Origin: UBA1930 sp943368475
GTDB taxonomy: Bacteria > Bacteroidota > Bacteroidia > Chitinophagales > Chitinophagaceae
Direction: 5' to 3'
DNA length: 64,000 nt
Assembly: GCA_943368475.1 (NCBI GenBank)
Contig: CALRLF020000004.1
Coordinates: 69,460-133,459 of the forward strand
Every line of letters begins with the position of its first letter. The first letter of the stretch is position 1. The notes beneath the pieces were generated by a model. It had not been told where the DNA came from and searched no databases. It worked only from the letters and a program-made list of their open reading frames with translations. Of this stretch, positions 17,175 to 25,148 are shown piece after piece. Position numbers and translations under genes: made by a program.

Positions 17175-17816
17175 ATGAATCTAACGTTGTATTTAGAAGA
17201 AGCTGCACAGGTTTCTGTTGCCTTTATTATTGGTGCTGTAATTGGTTTAGAAAGAGAGTTTCGCAGTAAACCTGCAGGTTTTAGAACCATGATTTTAATT
17301 TGTGTAGGTAGTTGTTTGTACACCATTTTATCTAAAGAAAGTAATACTGTTAGTCCTGATAGAATTGCCAGTAATATTGTTACAGGTATTGGTTTTATTG
17401 GTGCTGGTGTAATTTTTAAAGAGGGTATTAGCGTTAATGGCTTAACCACTGCTGCACTTATTTGGGTAACAGCTGCATTGGGTATGGCTGTTGGTTACCA
17501 CAATTATATTTCGGCCATTGTAGTATCGGCAATGGTGGTAACTGCTTTGTTTGTATTAGAGCCCGTACAAAATTTTATTAACCAGTTTCATAAAGTAAAA
17601 GACTACCGAATTAGAACCAATGAATTGGGTAAAAATTTTAAGGTAGAATTAGAAAAATTCTTTGCAGAAAAGCAACTTACGTTTCGTTGCATGAAAGTGG
17701 TAAAAGAAGATAATGATGCCGTGTATTTATATAGAATTAGTTCTCCCGATAGAAACTACGATTTGGTAAATGAATATTTGCTTACACATACCGAAGTAAA
17801 AGCTTTTGAGATGTAG
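17175..17816 (+). CDS. MgtC/SapB family membrane protein
   Basis: A 213-residue protein. The N-terminal MgtC domain has about five hydrophobic helices (1-140), with the signature GAVIGLEREFRSKPAGFRT, the SCLYTILS helix and IGFIGAGVIFKEG. A soluble C-terminal domain (about 150-213) looks ACT-like. MgtC proteins are linked to magnesium limitation and membrane potential, but the molecular activity is debated. It has no known link to phenylacetate use, so it is an intruder between paaD and paaG. Confidence 0.9.
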   Translation: MNLTLYLEEAAQVSVAFIIGAVIGLEREFRSKPAGFRTMILICVGSCLYTILSKESNTVSPDRIASNIVTGIGFIGAGVIFKEGISVNGLTTAALIWVTAALGMAVGYHNYISAIVVSAMVVTALFVLEPVQNFINQFHKVKDYRIRTNELGKNFKVELEKFFAEKQLTFRCMKVVKEDNDAVYLYRISSPDRNYDLVNEYLLTHTEVKAFEM

Positions 17817-17851
17817 TATTACTTGCCTAAACAATTTAAAATTGATAAAAA

Positions 17852-18628
17852 ATGTCTTCGATTTTGTATGAAATAAAAGAAGGTGTTGCTATTGTAACCC
17901 TCAATCGTCCTGAAAAATTTAATTCCTTTAATAGAGAAATGGCTTTGCTATTACAAAATAAATTAGATGAAGCAGCTGCATCAAAAGAAGTTCGTTGCAT
18001 TTATTTAACAGGCAATGGCAAAGCATTTTGTGCAGGACAAGATTTAGCTGAAGTAGTTGACCCCAACGGTCCTGGGATGAACAAAATTTTGAGTGAACAT
18101 TATAATCCAATTATTATACGATTAAAAAATTTGCCCAAACCAATTGTTTGTGCTGTAAATGGAGTTGCTGCTGGTGCTGGTGCAAATATTGCTTTGGCAT
18201 GTGATGTAGTTGTGGCAAAAGAATCGGCATCATTCTTACAGGCATTTAGCAAAATTGGATTGATACCTGATAGTGGAGGAACATTTACTTTACCCAGATT
18301 AATTGGTTTTCAAAAAGCCAGTGCATTGATGATGTTGGGTGATAAGGTAAGTGCAACAGATGCTGAAAAAATGGGTATGTTGTACAAAGTATTTAGCGAT
18401 GAAACCTTTAATGAAGAAAGCATGAAGCTTGCCATAACATTGGCCAATATGCCAACCAAAGCATTGGCTTATATAAAGCATGCATTGAACGCTTCGGTAA
18501 AAAATAATATTGAAGAGCAATTATTATTGGAAGATGAATATCAGCAAAAAGCTGCTGCCACAAAGGATTTTAAAGAAGGGGTAGATGCGTTTTTGGAGAA
18601 ACGTTCTCCAATTTTTAAAGGTGAATAG
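17852..18628 (+). CDS. paaG: enoyl-CoA hydratase/isomerase PaaG (epoxyphenylacetyl-CoA isomerase)
   Basis: A 258-residue crotonase-fold enzyme. Oxyanion-hole segments are KAFCAGQDLAEV (about 58-68) and GVAAGAGANIALACD (about 104-118). D140 in GLIPDSGGTF corresponds to the conserved Asp of PaaG, which isomerises the ring epoxide to the oxepin-CoA; hydratases carry Glu residues instead. Context (paaD upstream, paaI downstream) supports PaaG rather than PaaF. It starts 35 nt after the mgtC-like gene. Confidence 0.92.
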   Translation: MSSILYEIKEGVAIVTLNRPEKFNSFNREMALLLQNKLDEAAASKEVRCIYLTGNGKAFCAGQDLAEVVDPNGPGMNKILSEHYNPIIIRLKNLPKPIVCAVNGVAAGAGANIALACDVVVAKESASFLQAFSKIGLIPDSGGTFTLPRLIGFQKASALMMLGDKVSATDAEKMGMLYKVFSDETFNEESMKLAITLANMPTKALAYIKHALNASVKNNIEEQLLLEDEYQQKAAATKDFKEGVDAFLEKRSPIFKGE

Positions 18629-18638
18629 AATTGTTGCA

Positions 18639-18659
18639 GTACAAGTGTGCGACGCAACA
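18639..18659 (-). repeat. dispersed repeat 2, copy D
   Basis: The minus strand contains GTTGCGTCGCAC, two variable bases and TTGTAC, identical at 20 of 21 positions to 41109-41129. Similarity extends into flanking CTATGAAGC. It lies between paaG and paaI. Confidence 0.6.
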
Positions 18660-18704
18660 AAAGCTTCATAGTAGTAATACAGTTAAGTACATAAATATTT
18701 AAGT

Positions 18705-19127
18705 ATGAATTCTTCAAACGAGCTAGCGAAACAAGTAGTAACCCAAATGATGAAAGATGATTTATTCTCTCAATGGTTGGGTATTACTGTAATAGAAATT
18801 ACAGAAGGTTACAGTAAAATAACAATGACTGTACGTCAGGAAATGATGAATGGATTAGGCATTGTGCATGGTGGCATTTGTTTCAGTTTGGCAGATAGTG
18901 CATTTGCATTTGCTTGTAATAATAGAAACAATTTATCTGTTGCGTTAGACACCAGTATCAACTTTACAAAACCTGTTCATGTAGGTGATGTATTAATTGC
19001 AGAAGCAAAAGAATTACACAATGGAAGAAGCACTGGTTTATACCATATTACTGTTACCAATCAACACAATCATGTTGTTGCATTGTTTAAGGGAACTTGT
19101 TTTAGAACCAATAAAACACTGGTCTAA
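18705..19127 (+). CDS. paaI: PaaI family acyl-CoA thioesterase
   Basis: A 140-residue hotdog-fold thioesterase. The signature GLGIVHGGICFSLADSAFAF includes HGG at 55-57 and catalytic-position D64, as in PaaI. PaaI releases CoA from dead-end or hydroxylated phenylacetyl-CoA products and protects the CoA pool. It follows paaG in the same direction. The 3' end overlaps by 4 nt the end of a convergent 43-codon gene. Confidence 0.93.
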   Translation: MNSSNELAKQVVTQMMKDDLFSQWLGITVIEITEGYSKITMTVRQEMMNGLGIVHGGICFSLADSAFAFACNNRNNLSVALDTSINFTKPVHVGDVLIAEAKELHNGRSTGLYHITVTNQHNHVVALFKGTCFRTNKTLV

Positions 19128-19255
19128 TTACGTACAAACCAATAACCTATCGCAAGCCATAGCAAGCCTTTAACTAAAAAAAATAGAAATCCCCAAACAC
19201 CAATTTTCTTTATCCATTTAACCAGTGGTTTATTTGTTGGTACACTATTATTCAT
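19124..19255 (-). CDS. 43-residue membrane protein, unknown function
   Basis: An ATG at 19255 on the minus strand opens a 43-codon frame ending in TAG at 19124. The peptide starts MNNSVPTNKPLVKWIKKIG. It then has one hydrophobic helix (VWGFLFFLVKGLLWLAIGYW) and ends FVRN: a basic N-terminus plus a single transmembrane span. It begins one nucleotide after the stop of the ABM-domain gene, so it is translationally coupled to it. The ordered topology and tight coupling argue for a real gene. Family not recognised. Confidence 0.7.
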   Translation of the reverse strand: MNNSVPTNKPLVKWIKKIGVWGFLFFLVKGLLWLAIGYWFVRN

Positions 19256-19256
19256 A

Positions 19257-19589
19257 TTAATGGGCAATAATTTCGTAGGTTTTAAATACACTGCTCATAG
19301 GTGCAGGTTTACCTTCTTCTCTTGCTTTAGCAACGTCTTCAAAACCACGGGCATGGCCTTTTAAAAAAACTTCACTCTTTGTCCAATCTTTAAATACTTC
19401 TTCATTTTCCCAATAACTTACAATTAAGTATGGGTCGCTATCTTTCGATGGTTTCAACACATGCATATTAATAAAACCAGGCATAGTATCAATTGCTTTG
19501 GCACGTGTGCCAAATAAAAATTCAAAACGCTCTTTATATTCAGGTATACAATGAATATAGTTAATGGCAACAAATTTTTTTTCTGTCAT
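19257..19589 (-). CDS. antibiotic biosynthesis monooxygenase (ABM) domain protein
   Basis: A 110-residue ferredoxin-like ABM protein. Motifs are FVAINYIHCIPEYKERFE, PGFINMHVLKP, PYLIVSYWENEEVFKDW and SEVFLKGH. The W-x3-F/H pattern resembles HmoA/IsdG-type heme-degrading enzymes, but several activities occur in this fold and I cannot tell which applies. A TACTTTCG element (19606-19613, minus) lies 17 nt before the start and may be its -7 promoter box. A small membrane-protein gene follows after 1 nt. Confidence 0.85.
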   Translation of the reverse strand: MTEKKFVAINYIHCIPEYKERFEFLFGTRAKAIDTMPGFINMHVLKPSKDSDPYLIVSYWENEEVFKDWTKSEVFLKGHARGFEDVAKAREEGKPAPMSSVFKTYEIIAH

Positions 19590-19697
19590 TCCTTTATAAT
19601 TTTTACGAAAGTATCTTTACAAACAAGAGTGCATTGTTAATATCGGGAAACTGTATTACGCAAAAAGGAATTCTCTTGTACTTATAACTTCATTAAT

Positions 19698-20288
19698 ATG
19701 ATTTATCAATTCAACAACTACATTCCCGTCATTCACGAATCATCATTCATTCATCCACAAGCAGCAGTTACTGGCAATGTAATTATTGGCAAAAATGTAT
19801 ATGTTGGTCCTGGTGCTGCTATTCGTGGCGATTGGGGACAAATTATTATTGAAGATGGTTGTAATGTGCAGGAAAATTGCACCATACACATGTTTCCAGG
19901 AACTACTGTGTTTTTAAAAGAAGCAGCACATATTGGTCATGGTGCTGTTATACATGGAGCAACCATTGGTAAAAATTGTTTAATAGGCATGAATGCTGTT
20001 GTAATGGATAACGTTGTTTTAGGAGATGAATGTATTGTGGGTGCATTAAGTTTTATTAAAGCCAATGAACAGTTTGAAAACAGAAGTTTAATTGTGGGTA
20101 ATCCAGCAAAAAAAATAAAAGTAGTAAGTGATGAAATGATTGGTTGGAAAAGCGAAGGCACAAAATTATACCAGCAATTACCAAATGAAATGTTTAATAC
20201 ATGTAAGGAAGTTGATCCGTTGAGAACTGTACCAAAACATTATAAAATGCAGGAGTCAAATTATAAGACATGGAATGAAACGAAATAA
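19698..20288 (+). CDS. paaY: gamma-carbonic-anhydrase-like protein PaaY
   Basis: A 196-residue left-handed beta-helix protein of hexapeptide repeats (VIIGKNVYVGPGAAIRGDWG, IGHGAVIHGATIGKNCLIGMNAVV). Metal-site His residues are visible in the IHMFPG and HIGHGAVIHG segments. The N-terminal PVIHESSFIHPQA and the C-terminal extension (about 150-196) fit PaaY/CaiE rather than short gamma-CAs. PaaY is a thioesterase/hydrolase linked to detoxifying CoA adducts in the phenylacetate pathway. Its position right after paaD-G-I supports the call. Confidence 0.88.
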   Translation: MIYQFNNYIPVIHESSFIHPQAAVTGNVIIGKNVYVGPGAAIRGDWGQIIIEDGCNVQENCTIHMFPGTTVFLKEAAHIGHGAVIHGATIGKNCLIGMNAVVMDNVVLGDECIVGALSFIKANEQFENRSLIVGNPAKKIKVVSDEMIGWKSEGTKLYQQLPNEMFNTCKEVDPLRTVPKHYKMQESNYKTWNETK

Positions 20289-20345
20289 ATTGTTTGAACT
20301 ATAAGGTTATGCCACTTATTTTAGTATTCTCAACTTTTAATAGAT

Positions 20346-20885
20346 ATGTACATTCCTCAATCTTATCATACACATTTTGCATTGGAGGCCATTTTAGAAT
20401 TTCTTGATTCTAAAAATATTTTAGCTGTTGCAGACGATGAAATACCAGAAGAATTAAAAGTTAACAGAGCTTGTTTTGTGTCTGTTTTTATTAATAATGA
20501 AATGAGGGGATGTATGGGAACATATGAACCTTTTCATGAAATGTTGATTCATGAAATAATACAAAACACCATTCATGCTGCATTTGGCGACAAACGCTTT
20601 TTTACCATTAGCAAACAAGAGCTAGAAACATTAACTATTAAAGTAGAAGTAGTTGGTAATTATCATGAAGTAACAACTATCGAAGAAGCAAAGGCAATAG
20701 ATATAAACAATTGGGGTGTAAAAGTAACAGACAAACTTGGAAATGTTGGTATGGTTTTACCAGAAACAAATGGTATTAGCAATGCTACAGAAGCAATTAA
20801 CCTTGCAATTAAAAAAGGTGCTATTACAGAGCTTAATCCATTAAACCTCAGCTTACATAAATTCAGGGTAAAAGAATTTTTATAA
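20346..20885 (+). CDS. AMMECR1 domain protein
   Basis: A 179-residue protein with the AMMECR1 signature: ACFVSVFINNEMRGCMGTYEP (usual LRGCIG box), NTIHAAFGDKRF and a C-terminal LHKFRVKEF. Bacterial and archaeal relatives are widespread and of uncertain biochemical function; human AMMECR1 is a disease-associated homologue. It runs in the same direction as paaY, 57 nt downstream. It converges on the next gene with 1 nt between stops. Confidence 0.88.
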   Translation: MYIPQSYHTHFALEAILEFLDSKNILAVADDEIPEELKVNRACFVSVFINNEMRGCMGTYEPFHEMLIHEIIQNTIHAAFGDKRFFTISKQELETLTIKVEVVGNYHEVTTIEEAKAIDINNWGVKVTDKLGNVGMVLPETNGISNATEAINLAIKKGAITELNPLNLSLHKFRVKEFL

Positions 20886-20886
20886 A

Positions 20887-21222
20887 CTAATCTTTTTGTA
20901 AAGAGCTTAAAATAAAGTACTGACCCAACTCATCTTCCATCGGATGCATCTCTTTCATAGCACCACTAAAAACAACTTTGGTATTTTCTTTCTGAAAAAC
21001 AGCAGGTAAATTGTTTGGCAATAAATTCATATAGCCAGCTTCGTAGCGTATAATATACACCGGCTTTTCATGTAATACAATTTGTTTAATTACACCAGTT
21101 TGCTGAGCCAGTGTATCAATGGTTTTTCGTTTAGAAATAGCAGGAATGGGTTTGTTGCTAATGGTGTTTTTATAGCTAACGCCAATTCCTGTTAACAACA
21201 TTAGTGCAATCAATAATTTCAT
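20887..21222 (-). CDS. small secreted or membrane-anchored protein, unknown function
   Basis: A 111-residue protein from the ATG at 21222. The start MKLLIALMLLTGIGVSYKN is signal-like, and an upstream ATG at 21243 would bury this signal. The mature part contains KQIVLHEKPVYIIRYEAGYMNLLPNNLP and a conserved-looking C-terminus, DELGQYFILSSLQ. No family recognised. It lies tail to tail with the AMMECR1 gene and 66 nt downstream of the aminotransferase on the same strand. Confidence 0.65.
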   Translation of the reverse strand: MKLLIALMLLTGIGVSYKNTISNKPIPAISKRKTIDTLAQQTGVIKQIVLHEKPVYIIRYEAGYMNLLPNNLPAVFQKENTKVVFSGAMKEMHPMEDELGQYFILSSLQKD

Positions 21223-21288
21223 ACAGCTAATATCATTTGCCAATGTTAACTTACTGTAATGCGAATGTTACCTAAAGATGAACAAAAG

Positions 21289-22434
21289 TTAACTGAACCT
21301 GCTAAGCTTTTTAATAGCTTTATCTAGTGTTTCTTCTTTTTTGGCAAAACAAAAACGAATTACCTGATTGTCTTCTCCGTTTTTATAAAAGGCTGAAACA
21401 GGAATGGTGGCTACACCATATTCTTTGGTTAAATGAATAGCAAAATCTTTATCATTCATGTTGCTTAAACCAGCATAGCTATAGCACTCAAAATAGCTGC
21501 CATGAGAAGGAATACATTTAAATGGCGTTGTTTTCATCAACCCACGGAAATAATCTCTTTTAACTTGTATCGATGAACCTAAGGTTAAATAGGCGGCTTC
21601 ATTTTTTAAATATTCTGCTAAAGCAAATTGTTTAGGACTATCACAACTAAAACAATTAAACTGATGCACTTTTCTAAATTCTTTCATCATATCAGCAGGG
21701 GCAATGCAATACCCCAATTTCCAGCCAGTACAGTGGTAGGTTTTGCCAAATGAAAAACAAACAAAACTTCTTTCCATTAAATCGGCATAACGCAAAATGC
21801 TTTGGTGTTGCAGGTCATCAAAAATTAAATGTTCATACACTTCATCACTTAAAATAATAATGTTGGTATTGGCAACAATCTTTCTCAATTCTTCAATATC
21901 ATTTTCAGTTAACACAGCACCTGTTGGGTTGTGTGGACTGTTAATCATAATCATTCTCGTCTTGCTGTTCACAGCAGCTTTTACTTCATTCCAGGGAATA
22001 GAGTAGTTGGGATATTGCAAAGAAATTCGAACTGCTTTTGCTCCATTAATTTCTATATTGGGAATATAACTATCGTAAGCAGGTTCAAAAACAATTACTT
22101 CATCGTTGGGTTGCAATACAGTAGTTAAGGCAGTATAAATAGCATAAGTACCACCAGGGGTAATCGTAATTTGAATATCTGGATTGATATTGGCGTTGTA
22201 TAATTTGTTGCATTTTTCAGCAAGTCGTTCCCTTAATAATGGCAAACCATTCATGTGTACATATTGGTTATTGCCTTGCGTCATGGCTTTATTTACCAAA
22301 GCAGTCAGTTCTTCACTCATCATAAAGTCAGGAAATCCTTGTCCAAGATTTACTGCATTGTATTCTACAGCCAATGAACTCATTACTGTAAAAATAGTGG
22401 TGCCAACATCCGGAAGTTTTGAATGGATTTGCAT
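21289..22434 (-). CDS. PLP aminotransferase, methionine aminotransferase (YbdL) type
   Basis: A 381-residue class I fold-type PLP enzyme. Recognisable segments are NLGQGFPDFMMSEEL, NQYVHMNGLPLLRERLA, NSPHNPTGAVLTENDIEEL and the Schiff-base lysine in SFGKTYHCTGWKLGYCIAP. The last segment closely matches E. coli YbdL, which prefers methionine as amino donor. Related kynurenine aminotransferases share the pattern, so specificity is inferred. The frame extends to a TTG at 22464; the ATG at 22434 begins the family-like N-terminus. Confidence 0.92.
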   Translation of the reverse strand: MQIHSKLPDVGTTIFTVMSSLAVEYNAVNLGQGFPDFMMSEELTALVNKAMTQGNNQYVHMNGLPLLRERLAEKCNKLYNANINPDIQITITPGGTYAIYTALTTVLQPNDEVIVFEPAYDSYIPNIEINGAKAVRISLQYPNYSIPWNEVKAAVNSKTRMIMINSPHNPTGAVLTENDIEELRKIVANTNIIILSDEVYEHLIFDDLQHQSILRYADLMERSFVCFSFGKTYHCTGWKLGYCIAPADMMKEFRKVHQFNCFSCDSPKQFALAEYLKNEAAYLTLGSSIQVKRDYFRGLMKTTPFKCIPSHGSYFECYSYAGLSNMNDKDFAIHLTKEYGVATIPVSAFYKNGEDNQVIRFCFAKKEETLDKAIKKLSRFS

Positions 22435-22561
22435 TGGGTAAAGATAAAGATTTGAATTCCTCAACTAAACGACAAGTGAAAATAATTGGCTTTCAAATTA
22501 TATATTTTGTATATTTAGGATCTGAATAAAAAAAAATATAATTCAATTTTGAACCATTATT

Positions 22562-23302
22562 ATGATTAAAATACTAATAGCATTTGTTTTTCTATTTTTT
22601 GGATTATCAGTTACTGCTCAAAACAAGAAAAAATCGGTTGATGAATTAATTAACAAGAATGAATCAGCTTGGCCAAATGTGTTAGAGTTGATTGGTAAAG
22701 CCAAAAATAGAGTTGAAGTTCTTCCTTGTGATTCTGTAAAAGCAAAAGATGCTTTATATAAAACACAGGTAACAACACGATCTCCAATGGGAGCAATTGT
22801 TTATGCTACTGGAGGAATACTAATTGATAATGGTTGGATTCGTATTCTTGGTTCTGGCAATACTAAACTGAATAGAACATTACCAGATTGGAATAAAGGA
22901 AAATCATTTAAAGAGTTTGATGAAGCTCCTTCTTTTTACTTAATTGCTGATGATGCGGTTGGTGGATTTTTTGCAATTAATGGAGGAGCGTTTGGTAAAG
23001 AAACTGCAGGTAAAGTTTTTTATTTATCTCCAAGTAGTTTAAACTGGGAAAATCTGGATATTACATACACAAGTTTTTTGCTTTTTTGTTTTAATGGAAA
23101 GCTGTCTACATTCTATAATAATGTTCGTTGGAAAACATGGAATGAAGATTTAAGAAAACTTGATGGAAATTCTGTGTATAGTTTTTATCCTTTTTTATGG
23201 TCTAAAGAGGGAAAGGATATCAACAAAGATTCAAAAACAATCATTTCAATTGAAGAACATTATTTATTTACAATCAATAGTCGTCAACAAATTGGTTTGT
23301 AG
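22562..23302 (+). CDS. DUF2625 family protein, exported
   Basis: A 246-residue protein with signal peptide MIKILIAFVFLFFGLSVTAQ. The body has the DUF2625 pattern: SAWPNVLELIGKAKNRVEVL, ILIDNGWIRILGSG, FYLIADDAVGGFFAINGG and WENLDITYTSFLLFCF. SUKH/Smi1-like features (surface acidic, Gly-rich FAINGG turn) are suggestive, but membership is not claimed. An exported DUF2625 is slightly unusual since many relatives lack a signal. It stands alone, converging on the TolC gene. Confidence 0.82.
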   Translation: MIKILIAFVFLFFGLSVTAQNKKKSVDELINKNESAWPNVLELIGKAKNRVEVLPCDSVKAKDALYKTQVTTRSPMGAIVYATGGILIDNGWIRILGSGNTKLNRTLPDWNKGKSFKEFDEAPSFYLIADDAVGGFFAINGGAFGKETAGKVFYLSPSSLNWENLDITYTSFLLFCFNGKLSTFYNNVRWKTWNEDLRKLDGNSVYSFYPFLWSKEGKDINKDSKTIISIEEHYLFTINSRQQIGL

Positions 23303-23322
23303 TAAGGACTTTTTGACTCATT

Positions 23323-24621
23323 CTACAACCCCAACTTCCCACTCAATCTTTTCAATTCAATTTCAGCAATTTTTGCATTGTAGCTAAGATTGGTTAAACG
23401 ATAACTTGCATCTTCATAGCTTCTTAATGCATCGGTTAACTCTAAAATAGTTGCTTGTGCCAATTGATAACGTTGTATTACCAAGTTTACCAACTGTGCA
23501 GAAATAGCAAATGTATTTTGTTGCGTTTTAACCTGCTCTATATTCACGGTATAGCTTTGATAGGTTTTAACTGCATTAGATTGAAAACTGGTTAATACAC
23601 TTTCTTTTTGCAATTTGGCATTACGTGTATTGATGCTAGATGTTTGTTGCTGGCGTTTAATGGTACCACCACTATACAAAGGAATAGAAACACCAACATT
23701 TACAAAAGGACCATACGATTGGTTGAGCAATAACTGTCCTCCATCAGCTTGTGTACGACCATAATTTACACCTGTATTGGCACGTACTGACGGAGAGCGT
23801 AATGCAGCAATTTCTTTTTCAATGAGCTCATTAATTTTTATTTGATTGTCTAATAAAATGATTGCTGGGTTTTGTTGAATACCAGCCATTACTTCAACCA
23901 AAGGAATATTACCACTCATTACAATGGTGTCTTTTACGATAATAGCAGAATCGGCTTTGAGGTTTAATAAAGTCAGTAAATCGGTTTTGGTTTGAGCTAC
24001 AATCAACAACTGACTTTGTAAATCTTGTTGGCGACTATTTAAACCAATTTTGCTTTGAAACAAATCTGCATTGTTGGCTAATCCTGCACTTTGCCTTAAC
24101 TGAACCAACTCCAATTGCTTTTTACTTAAGTCGATACTTTGTTCTAAGGTTTTTATATAACTCTGTTGCCTTACTACATCATAATACTTAACCATTACAG
24201 CAGCAATGGTATTTTGTATTTGGGCGTTGAGTAGTTGCTCACTTTGTTTTTGTAATTCTTCCAATCTCTTTTTTGTAGCAACAACTCTGTAGCCATTAAA
24301 CAGTAACATGGTTCCTGTAACATTGGCATTTAAGTTATTGCTGGTTGCACCATTACGTGAAATTTCGGTACCAGTATTTAGTTTTTGATTGATGTTAATT
24401 ACACTTTCCTGATCACTCGCTGTGGCTGTAACAGTTGGCAAACCACCAGCAACACCAATGTTATTATTGATGCTGTTGATTTGTACATTGTTTTTTGCAA
24501 TTTGAATATCAAAACTATTTTTCAATGCAATATTGATGGCATCCTGCAAACTCAATTGCTGGGCATTTGCTGAAAAGCAAACGAACCATAATATCGACAA
24601 TAATATTTTTTTACTAATCAT
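23323..24621 (-). CDS. TolC family outer membrane efflux protein
   Basis: A 432-residue protein with a signal peptide (MISKKILLSILWFVCFSANA) and two outer-membrane-efflux repeats of long helices (LSLQDAINIALKNSFDIQIAK; TSFQSNAVKTYQSYTVNIEQ). It forms the outer-membrane channel of the RND pump encoded upstream on the same strand. Gene order is adaptor, permease, acetyltransferase, TolC. It starts 18 nt after the acetyltransferase stop. It converges on the DUF2625 gene; no hairpin is seen in the 20-nt gap. Confidence 0.93.
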   Translation of the reverse strand: MISKKILLSILWFVCFSANAQQLSLQDAINIALKNSFDIQIAKNNVQINSINNNIGVAGGLPTVTATASDQESVININQKLNTGTEISRNGATSNNLNANVTGTMLLFNGYRVVATKKRLEELQKQSEQLLNAQIQNTIAAVMVKYYDVVRQQSYIKTLEQSIDLSKKQLELVQLRQSAGLANNADLFQSKIGLNSRQQDLQSQLLIVAQTKTDLLTLLNLKADSAIIVKDTIVMSGNIPLVEVMAGIQQNPAIILLDNQIKINELIEKEIAALRSPSVRANTGVNYGRTQADGGQLLLNQSYGPFVNVGVSIPLYSGGTIKRQQQTSSINTRNAKLQKESVLTSFQSNAVKTYQSYTVNIEQVKTQQNTFAISAQLVNLVIQRYQLAQATILELTDALRSYEDASYRLTNLSYNAKIAEIELKRLSGKLGL

Positions 24622-24639
24622 AATTAATCACTCGTTTTC

Positions 24640-25140
24640 TTATCGCTTTAAAAAGAGCACCATTTGTTCTTCTGTATAGTAATTGTTGCCTTCTTTAATA
24701 GCGTTATGTTCTACAGAAAAACTAGTAAAACCAAATTGTTCATATAGCTTTTTTGCCTTTAGGTTACTAGCAATTACGGTAAGATTTATTTGTTCAATAT
24801 TGGTGTTTTGAATTACTCTACTAATTACAGCTTCTACCAATTGTTTACCCAAACCCAAGCCTCCAAATTCTTGTGCTACATACATTCTAAATAATATACC
24901 TTTATGATGAAGTCGTTCTCTGTTTTTACCCTCTCTTTCAAAACTAACAACCCCCATCCAAGAATCATCGTCATTTAGACATGCTAAAGTAAAACTATCG
25001 TTTGTTCCTTTTGTAGGAAAAGGTTCATTTGCTTCATCTGCTTCACTAATTCTAAAACAATCTTTATGTTTTTGCAAACCTTGTATAAAAAAACTTTTAT
25101 ACAAAGCTTCTTGTTGTTGTTTAATTTCTAATAGTTGCAT
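24640..25140 (-). CDS. GNAT family N-acetyltransferase inside an RND efflux operon
   Basis: A 166-residue acetyltransferase. Acetyl-CoA-binding motif A is EFGGLGLGKQLVEAVI, followed by the helix-strand pattern INLTVIASNLKAKKLYEQFGF typical of GNATs. The start is 8 nt after the permease stop and the stop is 18 nt before tolC, so it is co-transcribed with the pump. Substrate unknown. Drug modification combined with export is an inference from context only. Confidence 0.9.
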   Translation of the reverse strand: MQLLEIKQQQEALYKSFFIQGLQKHKDCFRISEADEANEPFPTKGTNDSFTLACLNDDDSWMGVVSFEREGKNRERLHHKGILFRMYVAQEFGGLGLGKQLVEAVISRVIQNTNIEQINLTVIASNLKAKKLYEQFGFTSFSVEHNAIKEGNNYYTEEQMVLFLKR

Positions 25141-25148
25141 AAAAATCT

